DNA of 64,000 bases from Kappaphycus alvarezii (taxonomy: Eukaryota; Rhodophyta; Florideophyceae; Gigartinales; Solieriaceae). Location: the NCBI GenBank assembly GCA_002205965.3, contig NADL03000127.1, forward strand, positions 186,001 through 250,000. Direction: 5' to 3'. Positions 36,001 to 47,299 of this stretch are shown piece after piece (position 1 is the stretch's first letter; each line of letters opens with the position of its first letter). The notes beneath the pieces were generated by a model. That model was not told the origin of the DNA, ran no database searches, and saw only the letters and a program-made list of their open reading frames with translations. The position numbers were made by a program, and so were the translations under genes.

Positions 36001-39000
36001 GATTCCAACACTCAAATGTCTGGTAAAAACTCTCGGTCTTCTCGCCGAGTTTACCTCGACAGGTGCAAGAGCAGAGGCGGCGACTCCAAAGGGAATAGCT
36101 CCGCGACCATAGATGAAATTGAAATATGAAATTCAGTATTTTGAGATTAATGGCCATGTCGTTGCTGATTCAACCCCTCTTGAAAGTGAGTGTAAGGGTA
36201 GTAAGCCGATTAACAAATTTACCGGATGTCTAAAGTCAGAAGAGTATGATTTTTTCCGATGACTGATTGCCTCGAAAATGAAGGAAGCAAGGCCGGAGAC
36301 TTATTAAAAGTGCACTTCAGGACAAGCATGGTAGAAAAACTCTATAGCTGTCTCATAAAAGGACAAAAAATTACCATGTTTAAGGCCAACATTGCTGACT
36401 ACGCCTTCGCAGTGGTGAATGGTGACATCGGCGCTTATCACGCAGCACTGAGCTCTGACTATTTGGGCTAATATTTGGAACAGTTGTATAATCATGCATA
36501 CAATTCCACTTAGAGGTCTCATCATAAGGGAGTTGGTTATGCCTTCATCGTACAAATCCAACTCTCATACAAAAGAAACATGATGCAAAGTCCGATTTCT
36601 TATTACATTGTATATTTTCACCTGCCCCTACGTCTTCAAATATGTAGTAACCTTCGTTCGATTAGAGCACGGAACATTTTTTTCTGTTAAGCCTCAGCTT
36701 TGACCCTGATATTCATCTTTCGTTCGCCCCCGCAACATTTTATGATGCGCACTTTTACCACATTAGTTTTCCTGTTCAATTTACCACGCTAATTCTGAAG
36801 ACCGCCAGTAAGTTCCGGAAGTATATAAAGGCATTTTCTAAGTAATGCAAACGAAGGTTCTGCTGGGGCAGATATAATACCTCAAATTTCATCGGAGACA
36901 ATCCTGATTCCGATCCGGGTAAGGGTGAGACCGAAACTGGTAAACACATTGACATTGAACCAAATATTAAAATTTTAATTCTATGCTTGCCTGCCACCGA
37001 TACACCACGGGTAGCCCAAATCACTGGTCACAGAATTTTCAGATATATTTTGTAACAAAATGGGCAGTGGTCCGCTCTACGTATCACCAATGTAAATAAT
37101 ATTTCATCAGAATTAAAATCCAGTCCGCTCAAAAACATGCAGCTACTCCTCTCTTCAACTAATGTTCAAGGGTTTCAGAAATGGATTACTTTTGCTTATA
37201 TATCGAAATACCAATAGATTATGAGCCTCTGATCCCCTCATTATTTTTTAATCAGCACCATTATAGTTCCGGTTTACTGTCGATCTGAGATCAGTTAACG
37301 CCCAAGCTGTGCACATAATTTGCATATGCATAACCTCGATGCCGTCGTGGACTAACATGCAAGAAAAACGTGCTTCGAGATACGAGACCCGTAACATGGC
37401 TACAAACCACTTGCGACTGCCAATAAATTCCAATAATGTCACAGTTTTATATATATTCCAGATGGTTTATAAACCCCTATACAAGTTCTTTATGGTCAGT
37501 GTAAGACAGTGGCATATCTTAAATTCAAATTTTCGTCCTTTTGTTACGAAAAATTGTTGTATTCTAATATTCGTTGGCTCCATGATATTCTTGTTTACGC
37601 CATGAACACAGCGTTCATCATCTCAATTCGGCGAGAATTCTTCTACCTTTTTCGTGAGGATAATTTTACCTGTATTCCAGAGAAATTTCATCTATTATCA
37701 TTTCCTGTCAACTATTGTGGGCGTCCTATTTCAGCAACCGCAATCCGTCTCAATCCCAACGACTTTCTGCAATGCGCTATATCTAAGAGCCATTTGATGA
37801 CGCAGATCTTCAAAAATTTGTGTGTGTCACCAACTGAATGCGTTCACCAGTTTCTGAATTAGAAAAATTACGTCACCATCTGACTCCCTCGAGGAGATTA
37901 TTGTAGGAAGTGGAACGAGGAGTAATTCTCTGTATTCATGGTCACCCTTTCTGGACATCTTTTCCAGACACGCATCGAGATTCCTTTTAGAGAATGAAGC
38001 TGGCCCGGACCTCCACAAAGCGGCAACCCTTTCGCACCCAGACTCCTCTCCCTATTCCTTGATTCCTCTGCAAAGCACTCGTATGTCGTTTCAACTCAGA
38101 TATCACCGCTGGAAAAATACTTGTCGTTCAGAGATCAAAGGAATCAGTTTTGTATTCCACAGGTTCTCCTCCATGTGTGACGTATTATTTGACAGGCATT
38201 ACGGTTCTAAGCAATAGAATTTATTGCATCTACTGTAGAATCAAACTAGAAATAATCTCATGAACAGGGCTACTAGGTAATTTTATGCCATTGTAGTTTT
38301 CTTTACAGTTCTGGACACAAAGTTTGACCCAACTGGCACACTTAAAATAGTTATGGGAGATTTGATTATTAAAAGGTTTTATCAGTGCTATAACAATCAA
38401 CAGTTGCCTTTTTATTCCATGCCTGCTGGGCCAATCTACTTCTTACATGTTGTTAAAGTGTGTCACTCGGGATAACTAAAAGTTACGAAAGCGCTACTTA
38501 AGATACACTTCGAACTGTTTTACGGGAAATCATTTGTGTGTGGTATCATTCGATGTCATTTCACTTTGACAATTAGCTCCATAGTTCTATATAAATCATC
38601 GTTTGGAACGGTCCGCCTCACCAAGCCGGCCTCAACCAAAGCCTCAACGAAAGTTCAACCCAGATCCGCACGAGTGCGCTTAACAGCCGCCAATGAGCCA
38701 CTCCTGTTCCCATCTGGCTCATTCAGGTGCAGATCGATGAGATTATCGACTGCGGAGAAGGAGTCTTTTGCCATCTTCTAGCCTTTTAGCCGTCTTGATA
38801 ACATGCTCCAGACCTCTACTGGATTCTGAGTTTCAACAAATCACAAGGATCTTTCTTACATATTTGGTCCTGCAGCTGCGAACCATAATATAGTTAAAAC
38901 CCAGCTAGCCATATTAGTAGTTGAGCTATGGAACTTTCCGTCTTTCGCTACATCATCTTCCACATACCCAATGACGACAATTTCTGAGTTACTTTTCTTT

Positions 39001-42000
39001 CCCGTTGGGTTGATTCCAAATTCCAGGGATCACCACCCCGTCTTTGTGCTTTTTTATCAGCCCTGTTGCACCGCGTCGCGATCTCTACTTTCGCCGGCCA
39101 AGTCACAGCGATATCTTCACGGCACATGCTGTTTCTTTAAAGAACAGTATTTCAATACCAACAGACCTTCCTCTGTCCGATTTCAATGCTAAAGCTCTTC
39201 ACTTTAATAAAAAAAAGTGCCATTTGGATTCCAACAAATGATAATGATTTGCACATGCACATTTGTATCATTTTTCATTGCGGTTGTATCTTCCATCGAG
39301 TAGTGCATGCTACGTTCAGTATTACGTACGACATTCTCTTTTGGCGTTCTATGAAGACAGATCACTTTTCTTTAGCACCTATCTACATCATTTTCAGCTG
39401 TTGGCAGTTTCCGTGTCCCTCATACGTTGAATCATGGTTCATACTCGGACAAAGCGAACGAGCTCACCCATTTCGACTTCTTGCAGTTAAGTCCCAGAGA
39501 TAAAGTCTTGAAGTATACTTTCATTACCAAAGATGATCATTGTTCTTTTGATATGTTGCCACAAAACATGGCCATAGATTCCACTGCTACAGCCTCATAT
39601 CTGTTGAAGCATTTTTACTTATTTATTCTTAGTCCCATGTTGGTCTCTGACAAAAGTTCACATTTCATGTATAAGTTGATGGAAATATTCAACCATACAA
39701 TGCACGCCCACCACAACTAAACAAAAAAAGTACACCTTTTATGTAATGGAACTATGGAGTGGGTCTGCTGAGAGGTCCTTCGTGCTAATTGTGAGCTTCT
39801 GTCAGAATTCTGTCTGAATGATACTGAATATACCTCTTTAATATTTGTCTTATCCAGAGTATTCTCGCCAGTAACACACAGTCTATGCTAGGCATTAGAA
39901 TTCCCTTCAATGTATTTATAGGAATGCCTGCTAAAATTCAGCTCCGAAACCTGCTACATCTTGCTGATCTTAAGCTGTTCGCTTGAGTTCATTTGTGCTG
40001 AAAGACTAACAAAGGTCGAGCCCCTCATCAAAAGTGTGGATAGCATTCATGTCAAATATCTAATAGTACCATTCAGAACCAGAGAAAAAAGGTTCAAAAC
40101 AATAATTTAAATACTAATTTTTACCACAAATAAGTTTCGCTCTTTATTATTTCGTATCTATCTCTGACCTCCAGAGAAAGAAAGGAAACAAACTCTTGGT
40201 GAAATAGAGAGGCTCGCATCTATTTTTCGCGTCAAGTTCAGTATTTTTTATGAAACCAAAGTACTCATCAAAATGAAACTGTCCGTGACCTTCTTAACTT
40301 GTCTCAAATTCTTCTCTGATTCACTTTGATTGTCATCGACTCTTAGCTTGACACAGTTTCATGCAATGACCCTCATTGCGCAACTTCTACCAAGATTATG
40401 AGCCTGTAATTCAATCTTTATACGAACCATTTCGAAGGGAAGCGTGATAGGTGATATTGAAGAGTGATAGTACCACATTGCGGCCATTCCATATCATGTA
40501 GGAAGATTCCCCTGGTTTTTCTGAGCTGATATTTCAAACTAAAGAAAATAAGGAACTGATAACCACCACTAGAACTTCCCAGGGCGTCGTCTCTGAGCGA
40601 AGGAAGTATTGGTGGAGCTATGTGCTCCAAATTTTCACAGAGATGGCCGATTAAAACTAGGAATTCAATAAAAATGATATATTGGGATTAGTATGTGGAT
40701 TTTAATCGTCTAGTCAATTGATAGTTCATCTTCTCTAGAGTAGGGAGACCACCAGTGCGGCGTAGCATTGCAATATTACTCTTGCGTGGGAGCGGGGAGT
40801 CCTTTTAATGGAACAAGTTAGCTGGATGATACCCAGACAACATGTATGGTTGCAGTGAGCATGTACCTGAAATATTGCGTGAAGTGCTGAAATCGTTTCA
40901 CAGTACCTGCAAGAGCGATCCTACTTTGCAATCATTAAAACGCCAAAATATCTCTCCCTCTACCATAAAGGACTGCAGAGAGGATTACAAGAAGCAAAAA
41001 GACTCACTGAATGTTACTTCCAATTTCTAAATTGTTATGAAAGCCACTCTGCTGGTTTATCCAACATCTCCATCACAGTAAACGAACACCCTGCCCCCCA
41101 TTATTTTGTAACAGGTTCAGCATATGTTTTACGATAACTGACCCGTATCTGTCAATAAATAACGAGCCAGGAACACTTCTCGGTTATGTAAAGATCCATA
41201 AAAAGGACTGATAATTTTTGCGAGGTGGTGTGACACGGAAAGAGTGTGAGTGTATAATTTCGACATGAGGTCATGCATGCGGTGCTATGCGCTAAATTTT
41301 GGAAGAGTTAAATTCGTAACTACATTATGTGCATTAGTACTGTATTCCGCACCTTTTCCGGCCACAATGAATATGGTTGGTGTAGTCCAGAATCCCGATT
41401 CCGTACATGATCTCACACCATGGGATTTTCTACATATTCTCTCAGTAATGATATAAAGTTGTGCTCTTCTATTTATATAAAATAGATGCCTCTTTCAAAG
41501 TGGCTGGCAAATTACAAGAGCCAATAGATTTGTGGATAAAAGGTTAACCTCAAGAAATAAAACAAAAATAAAGCTATGAGCCTTACAAAAATTTTAAGAT
41601 ATTCAATAATTCGTATGATGAAGCGAATAAAGCATTTTTGCAAGCCATTATGAGATTGGAGAATCATACGCAATGAGTACCGACTAAAATCTAAACCCCA
41701 GTCTTTTTGGTAATGAAATCGTCGTTAAATTTGAATCTCTATCTCCAGACTTTATGCACAATATCTTGACTGCATAAAGTCTATTAAGCCATTCTGCATC
41801 CCATTACATTCCGTCGCCATCTATCGGCCCTATCTCAATTCCAGTCGAAATTTTTTCATCTTATTATCACTCTGCCGTCCCCAGAAAACCAACGATTAGC
41901 AAAATCTGGACGATATAGCCCTTGAGCGGGATACACTTTTGCAAGGATGCCCTGAGTAATTATAACGCTGATGATTCTATATCTGACATCGATTTTTTCT

Positions 42001-43254
42001 GTAACGGGTTTCCTTTGGAATGGGCTGTTTTTGATGTATAAAGTATATCGATGGGTACATGAAAATGTTCGGGTAGCTACCTCGAAGAAGAGACCCGACA
42101 TGACTTGGTTTCGAGGTAAAATGAGGCTAGGAGAAATAATTTCTTGTCCGTCTGCATTGTGAGACAGAATTTTTTTGGCATAATATCCACATTATGGAAT
42201 GTTTCGGGCAGCAATTGGAGGTGGGTGGAAGACAAATATGAATCTTTGATTTTATTTGTGCTTATCGCTCATCAAATTAAATATTTAAATACATCCATTC
42301 AGGAATGAGGATGCCAGTCACCACAGAATATTCAAAAAACGCCTGTATTAAATTGGTGATGACATTTTTAAGAAGCGACAGCGCACGCAAGAACACCATT
42401 GCAAAAAGTATCGGAGTTGCATTGATTTGTAGCTCTGAAGTATTGAGTTCAATTACCTTGAGATTGGTTATGAGTAGCTATGAATGTAATCATCATTGAT
42501 TCTTTTCTATATAATACGACTTAACTTTTAAGTGATATGTGATCATTTTACAAAGAAACTGAATCCATTGACTAAGTCCGTCAATATTTAGGATTTGATG
42601 ACTCTCTCTTTTTGTACTTAATAAAATTCTTTCTCTTCTTTCTCCTTGATTATCAGTTTATAGTTATAAAGTCGTATTCGTTAAGTATTTCGGAGAAAGA
42701 CCTATTACAACTATATGCATTAGGGGAAGTTTATCTCTTCATCTGTTCCAAACTCGCATCTCGCAGGGAAGTTTGCCAATATATATTGGATGCCAAAATA
42801 TCAGCTTTTCTGAAGCACATGTATTTATATTTATGTTTCCAACGAACTATGTTTAAACTAGAGAGAAAAGGTGAGCTTTCATTTCATGGATTCTAGTCGA
42901 TAATGTTAATTTGACTATCTTGTCGATGTAGCAATCACGAAGAACTGGGCCGGAGCGAAATCGAGTTTAGTGACTGTACTATACAGTCTTTTATGAAAAC
43001 AAGGAGGTTTCAACGGGGTGCTTTACTCAATTTTACTGATGGCAAATTTTAATGGAGTGCATACGAGCTGGTCTACAGGAAAAGTATAATTAGAGTTTTA
43101 TATAAACGATAAACGGTACAATAGGTGGGGTTGAGCTAGAGAGTACGACATAATTAGTTTTTTATTGTCAAGAATCGATGGAGATAATGGGGTAAATGTG
43201 GGGTTTTTATTGTCAAGGATTAACTGTGGGAGAGATTTGAGTGTTCCTACTCTT
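33001..43254. other. AT-rich stretch without recognised genes
   Basis: Many short frames occur, all below about 118 codons (for example 34325-34669 minus, 37509-37862 plus, 36259-36471 plus), with no motif I recognise. The part at 35.6-36.6 kb has several neighbouring frames on the plus strand that could be one broken old gene, but its identity is unknown. Confidence 0.5.
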
Positions 43255-43337
43255 CGAAGATACATTCGATCTGTCCTAAAGTTTTCAGGACAACCACGAC
43301 CGACTCATAAAGGTATACAGACACAGTAATCAATTGG
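43255..43337 (+). repeat. detached 5' flank of acidic-protein repeat unit (copy 1)
   Basis: This segment (with CATTCGATCTGTCCTAAAG) matches 60827-60905, upstream of copy 4. In copy 4 it runs on to the unit's promoter region with nothing between; here about 1.25 kb intervenes. Confidence 0.6.
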
Positions 43338-44590
43338 CGGAGTAGGTGGGTTCGGCTAGCGATTATGGAGACGAGGCCTACTTTGCGGGGATAATAGGGT
43401 TAAATGGGATGTTTTACGTCAGTGTCTGGGTAAATGGGGTGTTATGATATACATAATGTTACTTATTAAGGCAATAGAGGCCTAGTCTAAGAACCTACTG
43501 ATATACCCTGAGAACGGAGATTCCCTGGAATATACTTACTTTTAAGTTGTGGACTTAAAAGTCTCTCAAAACCACTTCCAACAAACAAAAGGCGTTCTTT
43601 TGTACAATTCTCGCCGCGTGATGAGCGAACAATATTTAACATGTATCAACAATCAGAATGGATGCCCATACGGAAATGCCGCTCGGAATTCGGTTGTTGA
43701 AGCCCCGGCAGTCGGGTGCTAGCCCCCCGACGTGGAGTGTGGACGGGCAATTAAGCGATGCCCAAGACTCTTTGAACGTTTCAAGTCGTCAAAGCAAGTG
43801 TAATTGCGACGGCGATTATGGTTAATAGGCTTAAGTGGGTATCGCGCGCATCAGAGGAGGCGGGCGGGGGGTCAAGGGTTGGATGACGGTTACGTCATAA
43901 ATAGTCCTTGCTCCCGCTCTCTACAAGCTCCTTGATGTCCGGGCGATCTGAATGGACGGGTTGTGGGGACTCAAGGACAGGGTTTCTAGGGGCTTTGGAG
44001 AGGCCTGCGGTAAAAAGACGTGTTTACGAGTAGTGGCGCCACCCACGGGTGGATCCGTATACACTCTAGCACTACGTGGTCAGGATAGACAAAGGGCAAG
44101 TAGAAAAAATGGTAACTGTATGAGGGTGATCAAGAATGATACCTTTTCCCACACTTGTAGCCCTCTTCCGTGGCTTTATGTGGATAAATTGAAGGTACCA
44201 GTCAACTTTCGGATAGCGGGTAGAAAACTGGCGAGGTAGCTGGAAAGGAAACGATCCGAAGTGGCAAAGGCATGAGTGCTAGCAATCTGATCCTCGATGG
44301 ACACTACTGTAGTTTCTAATATATCTATCGATGTCCTGCCGATACTGAGGAATGGATTCCTATGCAGGGTGTCTGATATGGCAACTCTGATGTTGCTACA
44401 GCACAGTAAAGGGCGTGGTCACCGTACTGATCCATGAGTGTCGTGCAATCCCCCTTGCGTTATTTTGAAGCGGGATGAAACAGTGGTACCGTGCAATAGA
44501 ACTGCAACCACGTCTTGTAATTGCGGTCCGAGATGTAGGTGTCCAAGCCCGGGGCCGGTTAGCATGAAAGCCAGTCCTCGCCGCCATACA
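43338..44590. other. GC-richer block inserted in copy 1 flank
   Basis: By comparison with copy 4 this segment interrupts the repeat unit's upstream flank. It is GC-richer than its surroundings and has a promoter-like stretch (GGTTACGTCATAAATAG near 43890-43910). One 95-codon plus-strand frame (43952-44239) begins shortly after it, with no recognised domain. No inverted or direct termini were evident by eye. It could be an unclassified non-autonomous element. Confidence 0.4.
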
Positions 44591-45103
44591 CTGTGTTAGG
44601 CGCGCGCGAATTGGAACGAATTTTTTTTGTCTTCGTCATCTACCGAAATTATATGTCCTGCAGTACCTCCCGTTGTCCAAAATTTCTTGTAGATCTGGCC
44701 CTTCCTCGCCCTCCCTCACTCTGAACACCTTCCTGGGGAGAATATATACCTTCTTATCCTTGCTTATCCTTTCCCCGGTCCCCTCCAAGTTCACTGCCAT
44801 TTTTTGAAATATTTTCATACCGCATCTAACCCTCTAAAACGAACCTGAATCGAGTTATTTTTCCCTTTTCGCTTAGCTTCTTCCCCAAATTCATTTTTTG
44901 AGAAAAAAGGCACAAATGAAGTACTGCAAATTTCCTTTTAGATTTATTTTACCTATTTCAAATATATAGAATTCGCCCTCGGGAGCCCACATAAGCCCCT
45001 TTATTCCAGGTTTCAAACCTCCCCGATCATTCCACTCACTGCTTCTCTCCCCCTAACCATTCGAAACACCTTCAATTTCCTGCCACTCCTACACCCCACC
45101 AAA

Positions 45104-45298
45104 ATGAGCAACATATGCCCCTCTAGAGTAATTTCCATAAATCGCCACCCTCTTCCCCTAAACGCCATTCCCCTACTCCCTTCTGGCCCTACTGACCGCG
45201 AAGATTATCTCCGCTGGAAAAAAGAGAAGAAGATGATGGATTTCGTTCGTCGCTTGTTCATCGAGGATGAGGCGGATAAGGTATCTAATGTTTCTTGA
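45104..45298 (+). pseudogene. acidic-protein family, copy 1, truncated
   Basis: The first 60 codons match the N-terminal block of the two full copies (PSRVISINRHPLPLNAIPLL, then GPTDREDYL and FVRRLFIEDEA). The homology ends at 45286, exactly where the 3' end of copy 2 begins on the other strand. The last codons and the stop come from copy 2's terminus. The acidic middle and C-terminus are missing. About 490 bp of upstream sequence (44594-45103) matches the other copies, so the promoter region is retained and the truncated gene may still be transcribed. Confidence 0.75.
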
Positions 45299-45302
45299 GT
45301 TT

Positions 45303-45321
45303 GAAGTTGACTCTCAGCTTC
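45303..45321 (-). repeat. 3'-terminal hairpin of copy 2
   Basis: An 8-bp stem with a 3-nt loop and one mismatch, 12 nt from the end of homology. The equivalents in copies 3 and 4 are at 60172-60190 and 62304-62322. Confidence 0.7.
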
Positions 45322-45530
45322 CTACTACTCAGGACCTGACATGAAGTTTTCTGCCAACTTGCTTGACCTATCCATGAGGGAGAAGTTTACTCAGCTTATA
45401 TAGACTTTTGGCTACCCCTAAGGCCCGAGGAAAACTACAGAAGATACCAGGAAATGCATAAAAACACTTTTTGTGGATGGTATACTCTAAACAAAAAATA
45501 CTTAAGAAACGAACAATCGATCTGGCCCTG

Positions 45531-46106
45531 TTATTTCCCATTCTCTAGATCAGACCCAAAAAACTCCTCCAAAATATCCGTGCTGCCCAAGCAGTCCCCA
45601 CAAATATCTGCAAACGGCTCATAACTCTCTATTTCCTCCTGGGAGATATCAAAACCAGTAAAGATGCCCCCATCCGGTTCCAGTGTCGGGACCACTTGGT
45701 CCATACTGTCCAGCCCCGGCACCACCATTCGAACACTTTCCATGTCTCCGTACCCCTCATCCTCCTTGTCCTCCTCTTCATTCTCCTCGTCATTCTCCTC
45801 GCCCTCCTCCTCGTCCTTCTCGTCATCCTCCTCGTCAACATCACTCTCGTAGACCAATTCCGGGGCTGCCCCCTCCTCGAAGGTCTCCCCAGCTCCCTCC
45901 TCGACTTCCCACTCCTTCCCCTCACGTACCTCCTCCGCCTCATCCTCGACGAACAAGCGACGCACGACTTCGATCACCTTCTTCTTGGTTTCTCGGAGTA
46001 AGTAGTCATCAAGGTGAGTAGGGCCGAAAGGGAGTAGGGGAATGGAGTTTAGGGGGCGGGGGTGGCGAGTTTTGGAAATGATTCTGGAGGGGCATATGTT
46101 GTCCAT
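45531..46106 (-). CDS. acidic protein of unknown family, copy 2 (191 aa)
   Basis: The start at 46106 is chosen because copies 1 and 4 begin at the equivalent Met (M-x-N-x-x-P-S). Layout: a basic to neutral N-terminal block (residues about 5-60, with PLNSIPLLPFGPT and KKKVIEVVRRLFVEDEAEEV), a Glu/Asp-rich middle (about 60-130), and a conserved C-terminus (DISQEEIESYEPFADICGDC, then DILEEFFGSDLENGK). No signal peptide, membrane segment or known domain is visible. Acidic proteins of this type are often nuclear (activators, chaperones), but that is speculation. The frame is intact while the unit's flanks have diverged, which hints at protein-level constraint. Confidence 0.6.
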   Translation of the reverse strand: MDNICPSRIISKTRHPRPLNSIPLLPFGPTHLDDYLLRETKKKVIEVVRRLFVEDEAEEVREGKEWEVEEGAGETFEEGAAPELVYESDVDEEDDEKDEEEGEENDEENEEEDKEDEGYGDMESVRMVVPGLDSMDQVVPTLEPDGGIFTGFDISQEEIESYEPFADICGDCLGSTDILEEFFGSDLENGK

Positions 46107-46523
46107 TTTGGTGGGCTTTGGGGAGTGGTAGGCAATTGGGGGTGTTTTGAATGGGTAAGTGGAGAGGGGTGGTGAGTACAACGATCAAAGACGTTTGAAA
46201 CTTGGCATAAAGGGGTTTAAGTAGGCTCCCAAGGGCGCATTCTATAGATTTGGAATAGTTCAAATAAATCTACAAGGGAATTTTTAGGAGTGCATTTGCC
46301 CCCTTTTCTCAAAAAAATGAATTTGGAGGAGGAGGTAAGCGAAAAGGGAACAAGAACTTGATTCGGGATCGACTTAGAGGGATAGATACAGTATACAAAT
46401 ATCTAGATAAAATGGAAGTGAATTTGGAGAGTACCGCGGTAAGGATAAGCAAGGGTCAGGCAGGGGGAGGAAGGACCAAAATTCACCGTTTTATTTTGTA
46501 ATGACTCATACCGCTGTCATGTT

Positions 46524-46923
46524 TTGAATTATAGCAGCAGTAAGTCTCGTCGCATCGTGCGATCTGTCATCGGTGGGGAATTGTACGAATTCTCCGCTGA
46601 ATTTGATGTTGCATACATATTGAAACACGAACTAGAGCGCATTTCACGCCGTGATATACCTCTGAAAAGTTCACAAAATCGAAGCAAATTGTCGATGTCA
46701 TTAATTGTGCTTCACATTTAACTGAGAAAAGTTCAATGATAGTCATCGCTACTGCTCGCGAAGCCTACAACAAGTTCGAAACATTAAATGTGGCACTTCT
46801 TGGTGTTACTGCAAATCCTGCTTATGGTCGAACGAAGCCGAATATTCGCAAGCCTCTGCTAGTAATTCTGCGGACTGCTGTTGAAAAAACCTACATTGAA
46901 CATTGCATTATCCGTAAGAAGTA
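46524..46923 (+). pseudogene. Copia RNase H fragment (3' end of a pol gene)
   Basis: The segment reads as the C-terminal RNase H region of Ty1/Copia pol. SSSKSRRIVRSVIGGELYEF and FDVAYILKHELE are followed, in a shifted frame, by SKQIVDVINCASHLTEKSSM and ATAREAYN, ending in the family's terminal EHCIIRKK stretch. A one-base shift lies near 46680. It lies upstream of a gag-to-RT Copia body, the reverse of normal order, so it is the tail of a neighbouring copy or a rearranged one. Confidence 0.72.
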
Positions 46924-47299
46924 AGGCCCACATGCCCCCCTTTTTGAAAGGGCGTGAATTTTTTGCAAAAGGGCTCGTGATGGTGCCAGCGCAGCGAGCA
47001 AACGGTTTGCTATGACAGTGCAGCATCTGTGCCAGCTCAGCAGGAGTGCCCAGATGTTTTTTGATATTGGTCTACTAAAAAATGCTACTGTATCCACTAG
47101 ATATAACTTTCGTGGCGGCCTAACTTTGTTAGGTTTAACATAGAACTGTAATTTCTTGTAGAGGTTGGTTACGGTTATTGCAAAGGTATGCACATGCATT
47201 GGATAATGAGCAACGCAGTATTCAACCTACGTATGAATCGCTTACTTAATGCTAGGTACTTTATTGTTAGGATTCTGAACTACCAGTTGGGAGTAGTAT
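46924..47299 (+). other. candidate Copia LTR/leader
   Basis: It lies between the end of one Copia pol and the start of the next gag, so it should contain an LTR and primer-binding region. A TTGTTAGG-type sequence recurs (about 47127 and 47267). No clear paired LTR is present in the window to confirm it. Confidence 0.35.

Larger units (their letters stand above)
45287..46482 (-). mobile_element. acidic-protein repeat unit, copy 2
   Basis: On the minus strand the unit runs from an upstream flank (about 46482) through the coding region to a 3' end with a hairpin (45303-45321) and a terminus at 45287. Flanks as well as coding sequence match copy 4 at 60.9-62.3 kb, so whole DNA units were duplicated and not just processed transcripts. 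Upstream it stops at Copia sequence. Confidence 0.7.

Noticed and set aside
45287-46482. Acidic-protein copies as processed (mRNA-derived) retrocopies
   Set aside because: The copies share promoter and upstream flanks and lack poly(A) tails, so duplication was at the DNA level.
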